Source: Filobasidium wieringae
Taxonomy: Eukaryota > Basidiomycota > Tremellomycetes > Filobasidiales > Filobasidiaceae
Reading direction: 5' to 3'
Length of the DNA stretch: 64,000 nucleotides
Assembly: GCA_001600055.1 (NCBI GenBank)
Contig: BCIV01000003.1
Coordinates: forward strand, 1,201,950-1,265,949
Shown piece after piece: positions 35,701 to 47,969 of this stretch; position 1 is the stretch's first letter; each line of letters begins with the position of its first letter. A program made the translations under genes and the position numbers. The notes below the pieces were generated by a model that was given only the letters and a program-made list of their open reading frames with translations, ran no database searches and was not told where the DNA came from.

Positions 35701-36974
35701 GTATCCGACAACGCCTCTGCCGCAGCGCGTACGCAAGGGCCACCAACCAACACGACTCACCGCACGCCAAGAACTGCTAGATCGCGTTTGGCGGCTGTGA
35801 TGAGAGGTGAGGAGGACCCGCTATCCATGATTGAAGAGGACGAGGAGAGGGAAATACAAACAGGACAAACAGTGAGTTCTAACGATCAAGGCCCGCATAG
35901 AATCCTGTCTGATCGAACATACTTCAGCCTATGATGCCCCACCGTGTTCCCCTCCCGCCCTCAACATTCGCTGGAACGCACAGGACTGCACGATCGATGC
36001 AATCGTTCATGAGCGGCAAATCTAAGCCAAGGGTAAGTGAAGGAAGAAACTATCCAGAAGCTTTCCTTTGATCTGAACTTGGTGTCCATTCAGCCCGTGA
36101 TGCCACCTCCTTTGAGTCACATGCCGGCTACAGAAATGACGTCCGACAACAATCTCAGGGGTATGTACGATGCCGACCAAGCAGCTAGGCATACGGCTAC
36201 ACTTCCTAATCCGACGAATGCTTACCATCCCGAGCAATCTCATTCAATGTTCTTGCCTCCAGAACAAAGGACAGAGATGGACGATCCGCAACAGTATCAA
36301 GGTCACGGTGGTCATACCAGTGGCAGAACGCCAACTGTAGGTCACCGGGATCGGGCTTCATGGTATCATTAGTAGACAGAACCTCATGCGTGTTTCAAAT
36401 CGTGCTATCATCCATCCATCAATGTAGATCAGTGTCTTTCCCCCTTCAAGGTCGTCTTCTGAAGCCAGACAGCCCCCTTTGCCACCTGCAAAGGGGAGCT
36501 CGAGCGCGATACCTGCCGACATTCCTTTACCACCTACACGACCCGGAACGTATTACGTTCAAGACCGGGAAGGAGTCATCGCCATAGATTTTGCTCAAAG
36601 GCATCCTTTACCAGATTCGCGGCCGACCACGATACTAGAAAGGCATTCGGTAATCGAAGATCTTGGTTCCAACCGTTACAAGACCACCGTAGAGGTAGGT
36701 GAAAGGGATATAAGGGGCCCTTTTGGGGGGCGCTTATCCCTGTATCGTACTTAGACTGTACAAGATGCGGACGTGGTACTACCTCAACGTCCTCGACCCT
36801 TGCCTTCCATTCTTAAGCAAAACTCTTCCGACCAGGCACTCCTTCCTGGTTCTCGTGGAGCTGGCAGAAAAAAGACTTCTAGTGAGTTGTCACGCCAACG
36901 GATCGTTCTATACCGCGCTGATTGCGTTCATAGCTTTTGTGACGATCGAATCAACCCCGCGCGACCGTGGATGA
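32730..36974 (+). CDS. Unknown large disordered protein with a central coiled coil
   Basis: The first exon 32730-32785 (MNNNHLTPTHLPAQP) joins at 32847 (ILALEQYFHNLIPAP); the final exon ends FVTIESTPRDRG at a TGA at 36972-36974. The frame is carried through about ten short introns. I do not recognise the family. The first part is Pro/Gln/Ser-rich (APAPAPAPGPPPDP; GITGVTGVTGVTGMP near 34027-34073). A charged coiled coil (MGRMRDVLEERLEDDRKAERERG; LQSLQNTVRTLQAQVIAEQVT...RDELAGAVRALRRAKEES) spans about 34150-34720 and ends EAFNEIERWMSN. The second half is again Pro/Ser/Arg-rich, with short conserved-looking pieces (PTRPGTYYVQDREGVIAIDF, VIEDLGSNRYKTTVE, PRPLPSILKQNSS). This architecture suits a scaffold at the cell cortex or septum, but that is a guess. 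It converges on the Gin4-like kinase gene with about 170 nt between stops. Confidence 0.6.
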
Positions 36975-37147
36975 TATATATTCAAGGGAATCCAATCTGC
37001 CAAACTGGCCAAATACATGTATCTATATCTACCCAACACATGACATACCATCTATACCTGCTCGACCGACCGTAATGTTCCGAGCCTATCCGATCACATA
37101 AAGATGAAAGATGAGCGATGACCTTATAGGGGATGTCTGCATAGAAC

Positions 37148-40100
37148 TTACGACCATTCACTGGAGAATCTGTCAGCAACGACAGTGAAGACGGTCGCGG
37201 ATCCGCGTTCTTGCACAAAAGTGATAAGTGTCGTTCCGATAGTTCCGTTGGATATACTTGTGGACATGCTGTTATCCGTCGTCATTGGCCTTATGTCGAC
37301 ACGGAAACGGAGCTGTTTCTCAAACATGATACCCGTCGCTGCATCTACGCGTAATTGTGAGCCTTCCAGTCGTTCACAGACGCATTTCTCTCACCTCTAA
37401 AGGAGTCTACTTTGCACTTTAGGCATGGCAGATATTCAGAATTTTCCACGTCAACCGCGACTCTGAATGCCCTCAGCAACTTCGCGCATTCATCAACGAT
37501 AACATGGGGGTCGTCATGTACAACAAAGTTCTTTCGCTGTTGTCGTTGACATGATTTTGGGTTCGTCTAGTCAGCTCAATGATTCAGACCCTCGGTGTTC
37601 TTCCTGCTTACCATCCCTTTCCAGTTGAAACGTAATCCCCTGAAGAAGCTTGTCTTGTTGTCGTTGTCCATTGGCCCCGTCAATGGAGATATTAGCGGAG
37701 GAGCGATATATTCGATTCCTCCGTGATGCAACCGTGGCGTGTGGCACAGACTTGTATCTATAGGTGCTGGAACTTGAAAAACGAGTTGAATCAGCGAAGT
37801 GCTGCTTCCGAGTCTTGTAGTTTCATGCTTACCGTGTTTCTTCGAGCCCAGTTCCAGCCCTTTCAACGCACTTCGGCTCCGCTTCCTAGGAGGAACCTTC
37901 TCATTTGGGGAAGTAAATAACTCGCCCATCACACTCCGTCTATTAGATGAAGAACCATTCTCCCGAACGTGCTTCGCAGGCCGAGCATGCTCGTTTTCAA
38001 CATCCTCCTTTACGTTATCGAGAGTTTCAATTCCATCGGACGCGTCTTCATAAACCGTGTATCCTGTAGACGCGCTCGTGCGGCGGTCCTTTGTCGGTTG
38101 ACTAAGCTCTCGAAGATGGTCGATGGACCTGTCCCATAGACCTTCCCCTCCTGCGGGAGTCTCTTGATCCATTCCCGTCAGTGCAGGAGTACCCATTAGC
38201 GGAGTGAAAAATCTTTCTTCGATAGGCGGAGGAAGAATGCAGTAGCGGTCGTTCGCCGAATTCGGCTGAGATGCATGAGCAGCTTCTAGTTTCGGAGATG
38301 ACAACGGGTATGAAAGCGGTTTGCCGAACTGACGGAAAGCCGCGACCTGAGCCGCAACCTCCCTAAGGTATGTGTCCAGTTCCTTGTTGCCGTCAGGATT
38401 AGCCTGCATGAATATGTTCAGATAACGGTCATCAGGTAAAGTCGGACTTGGGATGGGCACGTTCGATCTCTCGAGATTCGCTGCAACCGTTTCTGGAGTC
38501 GGGAGAAACGAGTCTTGGGGAATAGGAGGCAGCCTGGGTGGTTCTGCCTGATCTCTGTAACTGTAAGGGCTTCGATGTTCCATCGCGGAAGAGGGTCGAG
38601 GCGGAACCGACCCTTGAGATAGGCGCGGGCTGTGGTCTATCGCTTCAAAGTCTAGTCGAGGCGGAGGGACGGAGTTCGGCCTTTGGATGGATTCTACCCC
38701 TGGAGGATGCCGTCTCATCAAAGATGATGCAGTTCTACCGTCTATAACAGGTGGAGCATGAAGCGCCAGAGGTCTCGGTCCCCTCAAACTCCTGATTTGA
38801 GGAGAAACAGGTGTGGGCGAAGGCGGAGCGACCCTACTGGAAAAGCAAGGATCGGTTCCATGGCCAGGTCCACCTCGATTCAGTTTCGGTCTTTGGGGTG
38901 TAGGTGGTGCTGCCCGATGCTCTTCGTGAAGGGTCTTCGTTTGATGGGCCGCACTGTTGGTCCGCGTTCGCTCACGAGCTGGCACAGCACGAATGCTACT
39001 TCCTGATGTCTCTCTGGTATGACCAGAAAATACGTCCGCCACCGAAGGCTTTCGAACGATTCTACCTGAGAGGGCATAATAGAGTGAGTTGAATATCTTG
39101 GCATCGGTTGGATCGACCTACGTGGAAGGATCTTTTCGGGAGGCTGTTGGAAATTTTCTAACCGTTTACGTCGATGCCTGTCGAGTAGGAAGTAGAAAAC
39201 CTTTTCATAACAACCTCTGTTCTAACGGTCATGAGTACTGAGAAGCGACTGTAGCGCTAAGTATGAAGTGGTCACTCACCGATCGCTGAGTAACGCCTTG
39301 ATGATGGGTCGGTCATCGTTGGTCTTCCATAGCGCGCAGAGATTTTTAAGAATCTCTTGATCAATATGCTTGCCTGATTCGAGAGGTCCAGCGAGCTTTC
39401 TGATGTCAGGGGGATCAACAATAGGGACAGAATGTTCATCCTTTCTCGGATCGTGACGTAGGAAGAACGGGTGCTTCATGATATCACGCATCTGTAAAGA
39501 ACAACACTTTAGCCATGAGACAGGCGAAGTCCAGACCATTGAAAACCCACTTTTATACGCTTGTTGGGGTCAACTACCAGCATCCTCGAGATCAAGTCTT
39601 TGGCATCCACTGGAAAGCCTTCAGGCATTTCGTAGCTGCCAATAGAGACCTTTGCAAGGAGGCGCTTCATATCAACATGATCGAATGGTAGCGCTCCCGC
39701 CAGCAACGCGTAGAGGATCACTCCGCAGGACCAAATATCAGATGCAGCACCATGGTAATTGATGCCCTATATTGTTCACGTTAAGGTAAATATTAGCAAA
39801 AGAATCGCAACAAAAATCTAAAAGAACTCACCCCGACCACCTCCGGGCTAGCATAGTGGGGACTCCCACAGGACGTCTCGAGGAGCTGCCCACTATTTTC
39901 CCACGCAGCCATTCCAAAATCCGCAATCTTGATATTTTTGTTGCCCGTCAACATGATGTTCTCAGGTTTCAAGTCTCGATGACAGATACTGAACCGATGA
40001 CAGTAATCCAATCCTCGGATTATCTGTTGGAAATATTTGGACGCCTCGTCTGGTGGGAAACTCTTCGATGCGACGAGAAACTCGAATAGCTCTCCGCCTT

Positions 40101-40756
40101 GCACGTATTCGAGGATCAGATATCTATACATCGAGTCGTCGAGTTATCAATAACGCAGTCTGCACAGCGATACGTAATACAACTCACATCATGCCATCCT
40201 TCTCGTGTACGTCTAACAACTTGATGATGTTTGGATGATCGATCAATTTCATGATAACAATCTCCCTTTCCAGTGTCATCTTCTGTTTTTCGGCACGAGC
40301 ATGATCCTCTCGAGCGTATTGCATATCCATGCGAGAGGCAGATGCAACCATTACATGTTTAGGTATTATCTTGACCGCCGCATATTCTCCAGTTCGCATT
40401 GATTTGGCGATCTTGACTTTCCCTATGATGTATAGTAGTGACCATTGTGATGCGATGAGATATAGGGGTAAGATGAATGGATGGGTAGGTCATAAACAAT
40501 GACGGGATGGGACATAGACAAGGCATGCCAATTTCAGAATTTTAGCATACTCCAGTTAAACTGATGATAAAATGGAGAATCGCTTACCGCTAGCACCCTT
40601 CCCAACTGTCCGTCCTAGTCTCCATTCCCCGATAGCCTTCACTTCTTCCACATGAGTGGTCTCTCCTCTCTCTTCCACCTCCCTCTCATATCTGCTAGGA
40701 CCAGCAGCATGCCTGACTCTTGGAGGTTCAGGCGAATCGACTGAGACTTTTGACAT
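37148..40756 (-). CDS. Gin4/Hsl1/Kcc4 (Nim1)-class Ser/Thr kinase with C-terminal KA1 domain
   Basis: Kinases of this class sit at the septin collar and link bud morphogenesis to Swe1/Wee1 and mitotic entry. Start MSKVSVDSPEPPRV at 40756. The kinase domain has the glycine loop LGRTVGKGASGKV (split by an intron), AAVKIIPKH, a LEREIVIMKLIDHPNIIKL helix, LEYVQGGELFEFL, the catalytic loop ICHRDLKPENIM, DFGMA, the Nim1-type activation segment LETSCGSPHYASPEV, and SDIWSCGVILYALLAGALPFD; all catalytic residues are present. A long Pro/Ser-rich disordered middle follows (38-39 kb). The last exons give HVIVDECAKLLRAFRVAV and GTTLITFVQERGSATVFTVV, a KA1 domain that binds acidic phospholipids, ending at TAA 37148-37150. 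A perfect GTAAGT overlaps this stop, so a further short exon is possible. Lipid and septin targeting are inferred from the family. Confidence 0.87.
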
Positions 40757-41456
40757 GTCTTTTAAATGAGCGTTATGATAACGGGTTTGTTTTATGAAGC
40801 AAGAGGGTGCGGTTGAGTGCGGGATCGCAAGCTCTTAATGTCATAGCATACGTCAGCTGTTGTCCCCGGTACAATCGGTGGCACTCACTGTTCCAAGTAG
40901 TCGCAACTACAAGAAGAATCGGAACTGGTATCTAGGAGAAGATTTTTTTGAATTCTAGTTCAACACGTTAGGCACAGGGGCACATTAGCCAGGCGGAGGT
41001 CTAGTGGTGATGAGTTGATGTGTTTGAGGGAAAGGCGGGGTGAACTGTGAGTGATAGAGTGAGAGGTGAAAGCGTAGCGCAGCAGGTAGGATCAAGGATG
41101 CAATCGGTCTTGATGAATGGAAATTGTCGACTTTTATATGAAAATGCTGATTGTTGTTTATCGAGGTTGAGCGGTGAGCGATGATCAATCTTGATCATCG
41201 CCCCCAGGCAATTTAGCGCGTGCGGATGTGAATCTGTATCTGTCGTCATTCGAAATCACATCGCCATGCTGCGGTCCTCTACTGATCACAGAACCAAGGA
41301 CTTCGCCATACAAAGAAACGAGCTTGGAAAACAGCTTAAGGCATTATAGATATCAAAACAGATATGAGTGTGTTGCGTAGTGTTGGTTCTTTCGTATTCA
41401 GAAATCGTAGTTTTCCTTTCGTGATCTGGCCCCTTCCCCGTCATAAGCCATCATTA
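40757..41456. other. Intergenic, no gene seen
   Basis: Both neighbours run on the minus strand: this is the 3' UTR of the LIM-binding regulator and the promoter of the Gin4-like kinase. C/T-rich tracts on the minus strand near 41000-41080 fit the core promoter or leader of the kinase gene. No motif was assigned. Confidence 0.4.
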
Positions 41457-44400
41457 CTAGCCCTGGTCCGCTGTATGTACATGATTACTATGTATCGATG
41501 ACCGTGGGCTGGGTGCGACTCTCTTTGCCGGCATGTTCGAATCCATCAACTCTAGTATGCCGTCTTCGTTCATGCAAGATCGTTCCAGTTTACGTTTCAA
41601 GTTGTATTGTTGGGCTGTAGTACCGTTTTGAGCAGGTGAAGGTGGGGGAAGGCTGTTTTCTCCGATCATCTGTGGCGTAGGAGCTGAATTGAAAGAGGGT
41701 CCGTTGGGAGTGGATTGGGAATGTGGAGTACCCGGAGGATGCGCAGAGAGAGGTGTGGTAGTGAAGGCACTCGTATACATAGGTGTCGGAGTGAGATTGC
41801 TGGTCTGAACGGATAACGCGGTCCCGTTCGAGTGGATGCTGGCTGAGACGTCCATAGATTCTCCGGCATAGCCGGTGGCTGGACCTCGAAGCAAATTCAT
41901 GCCTGGTGTAGGTTTCAGGTCCTCGCAAGACCTGGACTGTCTGTTGATCCCGACGCGATCTCTGGCCACATGCTGTCGCAAAGCGACTGTTATAGGGCTT
42001 GATTAGTACCCTTATCAAATAAACCAAACTCGTCTCACGTTAGGCTTACCTTTTGGACTGATTTTTTCTCTCTCACTCAACTCGATCAGCGGCATCATAC
42101 TCAAAAACGTGCTTGCCAACTATAATTAAGCAAAACTGCCCGTCAACATCGTTATTATTACCTCATTATCATCATGACTTACATCAAGGAATCTCAAGGA
42201 TTGAGTATTCATACCAAACTGATCCAAGGGGTTCAGCGGTATATCCACCTTGAGGGGTCGAGGATACGTTGGACGCTGATGCGACAAGTGCATGGACATA
42301 TCCTCAACAGCCATATCTCCCGCTTCGCTCTGATTAGTCCGGCCACCCGGAGTAGAATGAATCATCTTGTCAGGATCGTTTAGTCCTCCACCTTGAACGC
42401 TACGGTCGACAAACGGGTCGTCCTCTACGGACGAAGGCGATCGATCGAGCGGTTCAACTTTGGCGGTGAAACCTGGTATGTTGCGGCTTGCGTTGTTTTC
42501 CTGCTGCATGTCGGTCTTCATTTGCTGGAACGAAGTCGAGGTCTCGGCATCATCCATTTGGTCTGTTCGTACTTGCAGCTGCAAGGTTCGTGCCGGCGTT
42601 TGTTGAGTCACTTGGATCGCTGATCGGAAGACTAGATCGTCGTTGGCTCTGAGGGCCAATTCTAATCGATGCATTTTCAATACTCCATCGCTTGGATCTA
42701 ACGTCCAGATTGCTCGGCAAGCTCCGTGTGTGATCACTACCGCCCCATTGGAAAAGTACTGCGACCAAGAGAGACTTGAACTTTCCAAAGCGACTCCCTG
42801 AGGACTTCCATCAGCAATAGGCGGGGGTAGCTCGGCGTCCTCCAGGTAAGTTTCAAGTGGATTGGCCATGTTCCAACCCGTACGAACAGTGCGAGGGTCA
42901 CGCGTCACGTGGAAAAACCTCGGTAAGAGGTAAAACGGGAGGTCTATTGACATGTGTTAGCTATTTGTTTGTTCGTCGAGTCGTGTATTTGAAGCACGCA
43001 CCAAAATGCTTTATGTCTGAACCATGCAACGTTAAATCAAGAACCGCGGATTCCAGGAAGTGTTCTTGGATGAGTATTTGTAGGGCCATGAAGATTCCGG
43101 TCTGTATGTATATAACTTAAGCTTGTTTGCCTGGAAAGAGAAAAGTGGCTACTTACCTCCGAGGCCTGTTTCAGTTTCTCAAAGAAATGTAACATTTTCA
43201 GAGTAGCCTGACCGAAGGTCATGGATGGGCTGCAGATGAAGCAAAGCAGGTAGACCAAATCAGCAAAGCTCACCTGATCGCATACTATGAATGACTCACT
43301 GTACCAGCATCCCCTGGTCCTCTTCCAATCCTATGATCACACCCCGTTCATCCTCCAAACCGATCGAAATGCCGCTCGGATGCATTTGTCCAGATTGATG
43401 AGACATGGCATTCTATATTTCACAAAGTTCAGCTTGTTGAAGCTGGGCGGTGTTTCCGAAACGTGCTTACCGATGCCTGAGAAGCTCTCCCCATCGCTAC
43501 TACATCTTGTCCCACTTCCTGTTGGCCCGCCTCTGAGCTAGAACTAGGTGGACCTGGGATGGCGAATGCTCCCGCTGTCCCGTCTCCTGTGCCAGATACA
43601 GCTGGACCAGCCTGATTTACAAGACTAACAGCTCGAGGGGGTAGATAGCCCGGAGGTTGTCTTTCTGCCGGTCGACTTTGTTCTTGCCTACCTGGCATAC
43701 CCATCCCAAGACCGGCCTGCAGTTGCTGTTGAGCTAAACGGATGGCTGCTCCCGATTGGCTGTTCGCTCGAGACTGAACGCTGAATGCGGTTTCAGCTGG
43801 CTCGGACGGTGGCCCGCCTGGGGTCGAATTCACGGCGGCCTGATGCTGCGCTTGTAACCTCTGTTGGTGTAACCTGATCTCCTCCTGTTGCTGACGTTGC
43901 GTGATCAGAGCCTGCCTATCGCTTGACTGTTGCATTGCTATCATAGCCAGTCTTTCCCTTTCCTGCATAGCACCCGGTTGAACGCCATTGACCTGTTGTG
44001 TTTCCTGTACACCAGGGAAACCCTGGACGAGTTGACTCGCCTGCTGTTGCTGCTGCTGCTGTTGTTGTTGTTGCATCTGCTGCTGCTGCCGAAGCTGAAC
44101 CTCCCTCATCTGCCTGACTTGAGTCTCCCTCATCCTTTGCAGCTTTGCTTCATCCATCCTAGGCTCGGGTCGTACGGGGGTAGCATTCGGATGATGTTGA
44201 AAAGTCTGAACTTCCTCCCCTACCCTTGCCCCATTCATCTGCCTCGCCTGTAATTCCCTCGCTCTCAATTCCTGCTGTTGTCTCTGCTGCTGCTGTTGCA
44301 ACTGCATTTGCTGTTGTAATTGGAACTGTTCCTGCTGCTGCTGTTGAGCTTGCCTGGTAAGATGAGCGTTATACGTCTGGGCATCCATCATTGCTCCTTC

Positions 44401-45294
44401 TTGGGTTTGCGGTCTCTGAACCCCCCCTACACCTGTAGCCGGATGTTCCAGGGGTACTTGACTCAGAGCTGGACCTAGGTTTTGTACACCAGGACCAAGG
44501 GAGGAAGCGGGTTGCATGCGAGAGATGGGTCTAGCCTGACCGGGCTGAAACCTTTGTTGCTGTTGTTGTTGTTGCTGTTGGAATTGAAATTGCTGGCGTT
44601 CCTGTTGCTGCCTCTGAGCTTCTAGTTGAATTTGCTGTTGCTGTTGATGGTAATGCTGAGCCATCTGTTGTTGCTGAGCGACGAGCTGTTCACGTTGGGG
44701 ATCGGAAACTTCAGCAGAACCAGGTAATGAGGCAGGAACGACGATGACCCTTCCTTCCCCGGTTCTCTGCAGTACCATCCCCGGAGGCACCCTCATCGCC
44801 TGACCCATATCCTCGGCCGAGTAAGAGGTGTGCAACGGTGTTTGATTGTCAGGGTAACCGTTTGCAGTCTGAGCGGGATTCGTAGCGACGAAGAGATGAG
44901 GTGGTTGTTGTGGATGAGAGGTTGATTGCGGAGGTCGATTTTGAGGAGAAGCGTATAACATTTGATGCGGAGATTGAGCTACCGAGTGGATCTGATGTTG
45001 CGATTGCTGTTGTAAGTGTTGTTGTTGCTGCTGCTTTTGCTGATTTACTACGGCCTGTTGCTGTTGTTGCTGGACGAGTTGAAAGTTCTGAGCCGACATC
45101 TGTTTCTGGCCCTGAGCCTGAAGCTGCATCTGCCGCTGTTGAGCCTGTGCCATCTGCTGTTGCCGCACGGCTTGCGGCATGTTACTCCTCTGCCCGGCGA
45201 ATTGGGGTTGTTGACCGACGATCTGAACCTGTTGATGAGGATGTCCCATCTGATTCGGAAGCCCAGAGTAGGCTATCGAAGCTGTATTCTGCAT
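41457..45294 (-). CDS. Glutamine-rich LIM-domain-binding (PtaB/Mfg1/Adn-type) transcriptional regulator
   Basis: Proteins of this family (Ldb/SEUSS fold; Mfg1 in yeasts, PtaB in Aspergillus) pair with Flo8/Som1-type factors to control adhesion, filamentation and development. Start taken at MQNTASIAYSGLPNQ (45294); the frame is open to another ATG at 45396. The first exon encodes about 610 residues dominated by Gln, with runs of up to 12 (44.0-45.2 kb). The LIM-binding domain follows across several exons: SFADLVYLLCFICSPSMTFG, ATLKMLHFFEKLKQ, FMALQILIQEHFLESAVLDL, DLPFYLLPRFFHVTRDPRTV, SNGAVVITHGACRAIWTLDP, VLKMHRLELALRANDDLVF. A late exon joins QSLRFLD to LASTFLSMMPLIELSEREKI, then VALRQHVARDRVGINRQSRS and a Ser/Pro-rich end. 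It is nuclear by inference. It shares a 987-bp divergent promoter with IMP3. Exact exon borders between 43.0 and 43.5 kb are not certain. Confidence 0.8.
44000..45190 (-). repeat. Polyglutamine-coding trinucleotide tracts
   Basis: Repeated CAG/CAA (CTG/TTG on the plus strand) runs inside the LIM-binding regulator's first exon. The longest are near 44042-44078 and 44558-44580, with further tracts near 44280-44345 and 45003-45075. CAG and CAA are mixed, which limits slippage. Length variation between strains is likely. Confidence 0.75.
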
Positions 45295-46281
45295 GTTGAA
45301 AGGTTTGATTGTTTGTAACGACCGTGACGGTGGGTGATGATGATGGAGAAAAGGAAAGGATGGGTGTTTTCTTTTTGCAACTCTGTGCAGATCCAACGAC
45401 GTTTCTCATCAGCTGGTCGACGATTGACCGTTTCGCCGGAGCAATTTCTACTCACACATGCTCATTTTCATGGCTGGTAGTGTTTACTGGACGTTATCTT
45501 GACCTGGAGCTGAGCGGGTTGTCGATGTGAAGCTAAGTGGTGCTTTGACCCGAATGAACGGAGGAGCAAGTACCGACTGAGAGCGATGCGAGATCGAATA
45601 GATTGTTCTTTGCAGGTATCGCAGAGGAACGAGAGTAGCTAGAGTCGGGAGATGCCTCTAAAGACGATCAAGGAATGTAAAGTAAGGAGAGGATGGCAGT
45701 GATTCGGAGGTTGTGGGAGTAATGAAAGTGGTGTGTGTCTGTGTAAATCTCGTTAGATTTGGGATTTCCAGTCGCTCGCTCGCTCGCTCGGTCTAGTTCT
45801 GTTAGCTTGCTCCGTTCCTCCCTTGGCTCCTCCTCTCCACGCGCGATCACGCCAATATCCGTCGCGTGGAAATCAAGCCCATAACGAGAGGCATCAGACC
45901 CACTAGCGCAGCATCAGATCAGACGGACAGCCAGCAATGCATCGACGCATCCTATCTACGTTTGGTAGCTAGCATACCGCTGCACTGCAACTGTACCCTG
46001 CAATTCCTGGAACTTGACCTACAACTCCTTGCGATACGATCTATCGTCACCATATCTCACACCCCTTCACCACCCCAATCTTCACGCACGGTCTTTGCTC
46101 TCGGTCACCGAGGACGCCCCTAGCCCGAGCTCCCGCGCGGCAATATCACGTGACCAATCAGAAAGGATCTCTCGACTGCAGTTGATCAATCTCGCTCGAC
46201 TTTATCATCAATCCACCATTCGTGAACTTGCTCTACGTCTTCTTTCCCACCTAGTTTCTCCCAGACAATCTATCGAACAAT
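45295..46281. promoter_or_regulatory. Divergent promoter of the LIM-binding regulator and IMP3
   Basis: 987 bp between the two ATGs. Near IMP3 it has TATCACGTGACCAATCAG (46144-46161), an E-box CACGTG (46147-46152) directly followed by a CCAAT box (46154-46158), 124 nt before the ATG. A short (GCTC)n-type repeat, TCGCTCGCTCGCTCGCTCGG, is at 45773-45792. The region between is C/T-rich toward both genes. Confidence 0.5.
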
Positions 46282-47481
46282 ATGAGACAACTCAAGCATC
46301 ATGAGCAACGTTTACTCAAGAAGGTCGATTTCCTCGACGTAAGTTTGGACCATCTCAATCGCTTCTTCATCTCATCCGCTTCGGTGGTCCTGATCATTGT
46401 CTTCTTCCTTGATCGCTGCAACTTACAGTGGAAACAAGACTCTTCCCTCCGAGAAGTCAAAGTGATGCGTCGGTACCACATCCAAGATCGAGAAGATTAC
46501 GTCAAATATAACAAACTTTGCGGTTCTCTACGTGGATTGATCCATCGATTGAGTCTCTTGCCAGCTCAAGATCCTTATAGAGCTAGGAAGGAGGGGGAGA
46601 TGTTAGATAAACTGTACGACATGGGGATTCTGGGTTAGTCTATACTTGGGATGAGGAATGGACGCAAGCGATAAGGGCTGATCGTTTGATCTTTCTCATC
46701 ACATATGGATGACGGGTTCTTCCTTCCTTCCCCCTAAATTTCCCTTACTATCTCTCTATGCACTTTCCATCACCTCTACATCCTCAACGCCACCATCACT
46801 ATCATCCCCCTCCTCTCCATCACCATTCCTAACCCAAAAATAGACACCGGCACAAAACCCTCGGATATCGAAAACAAAGTGACCGTCTCCGCCTTCGCAA
46901 GAAGAAGACTGGCAGTCGTCATGGTCAGGCTGAAGATGGCTGAATCTGTTGCCGATGTGAGTACGCAGTGGTGATTCCCTTACGGATCCGCTAGTTACAA
47001 TCCCGAGAGGGAGAGGCTTGGTCAGCGCGGTGATGCTCTCCCCCCGTTGTCAGTCACCATCTGCCTGGCAAAGAGTGAACGGGTGAAGTCTCACTTGTCT
47101 TGAAAGCTCTCACAGCAGAGATCTTGCTCTGCGAATTCTCCTGCTCTCCTTCCCTCTCCAGTCCTGCCTTACTCTTCTCTTTCCTTGAAAGGACGGTTCC
47201 TGTATTTGACCATGTACTGACTTTGATCTCATCACACCTCAGGCCGTCCGAACCATCGAACAGGGACACGTACGTATCGGACCTACGCCCATAACGGATC
47301 CCGCCATGATGGTCACTCGTAACATGGAGGACTTTATCACTTGGGTCGACGGAAGCAGTAGGAAGAGGACTATCATGAAGTACAACGACGAGGTAAGAAA
47401 CAATATTTCTATCTTTACCGGTATCTTTGTCTTACGCTGCTTTACTCGCTCGATTAGCTGGACGACTTTGATCTACTCTAG
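46282..47481 (+). CDS. IMP3: U3 snoRNP protein Imp3
   Basis: An S4-domain protein of the small-subunit processome that helps the U3 snoRNA pair with pre-rRNA in the nucleolus. Five exons: 46282-46338, 46429-46633, 46844-46956, 47243-47392 and 47458-47481, giving 182 residues, the normal length. Motifs: [18 protein letters not shown], a basic helix [64 protein letters not shown], the S4 segment [36 protein letters not shown], and the terminal DDFDLL. Two introns (210 and 286 nt) are long for this genome. The last exon has only seven sense codons. Confidence 0.95.
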
Positions 47482-47969
47482 TGTATTGGGAAACCGGATA
47501 GAGGTGTTGTATTCTTTCGCGCATATTTTACCGTGTATCACAATCGCATCATATTGACACATTGCCATGTTCGAGAGTTGACGGTGATGGGTGTCGCTCG
47601 GAGGCTATGAAAGGCATCAAAACTTGGGACTTGAGCAAAGCAACCGAGAACACGAAGATAGCGGAATGAAGCGCCAAAAATAAGCGCGCACCTCGCGCTT
47701 ACAGGTATGCGTTTCGACCCCTGAGGAGTTCAGGCAACTTCTATCGATCGGGCGATGCTACCTCTTCATTCACGATCTAATCATCTTTCTCCATAGATTT
47801 CTAGATTTCATCCATAGTTGCAATCGCAATCCCAATAACCTCACGCCACCTTCGCACGAATCCCCAAGCAAATCACACGATAAACAAGACCTTCCTCACG
47901 CTGCGGACAAGGACAGCCTCAATCACATAGTACAAAATCGCAGGACTAATCTCAAAAAAATCGCTCAAC
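47482..47969. other. Intergenic, no gene seen
   Basis: The IMP3 3' UTR and the promoter of the coiled-coil gene. It contains GCGCCAAAAATAAGCGCG (47670-47687), an imperfect palindrome around an A-rich centre of the kind bound by E2F/MBF-like or MADS factors; this reading is speculative. No ORF with support. Confidence 0.35.

Noticed and set aside
44000..45190. Regular repeats that might suggest a repeat array
   Set aside because: They are in-frame CAG/CAA codons of a Gln-rich protein, not spaced repeats with unique spacers; CRISPR does not occur in such nuclear DNA.
46957..47242. C/D snoRNA in the IMP3 intron
   Set aside because: A C-box-like word is present, but no matching D box, terminal stem or rRNA-complementary guide could be identified by eye; kept only as a low-interest question.
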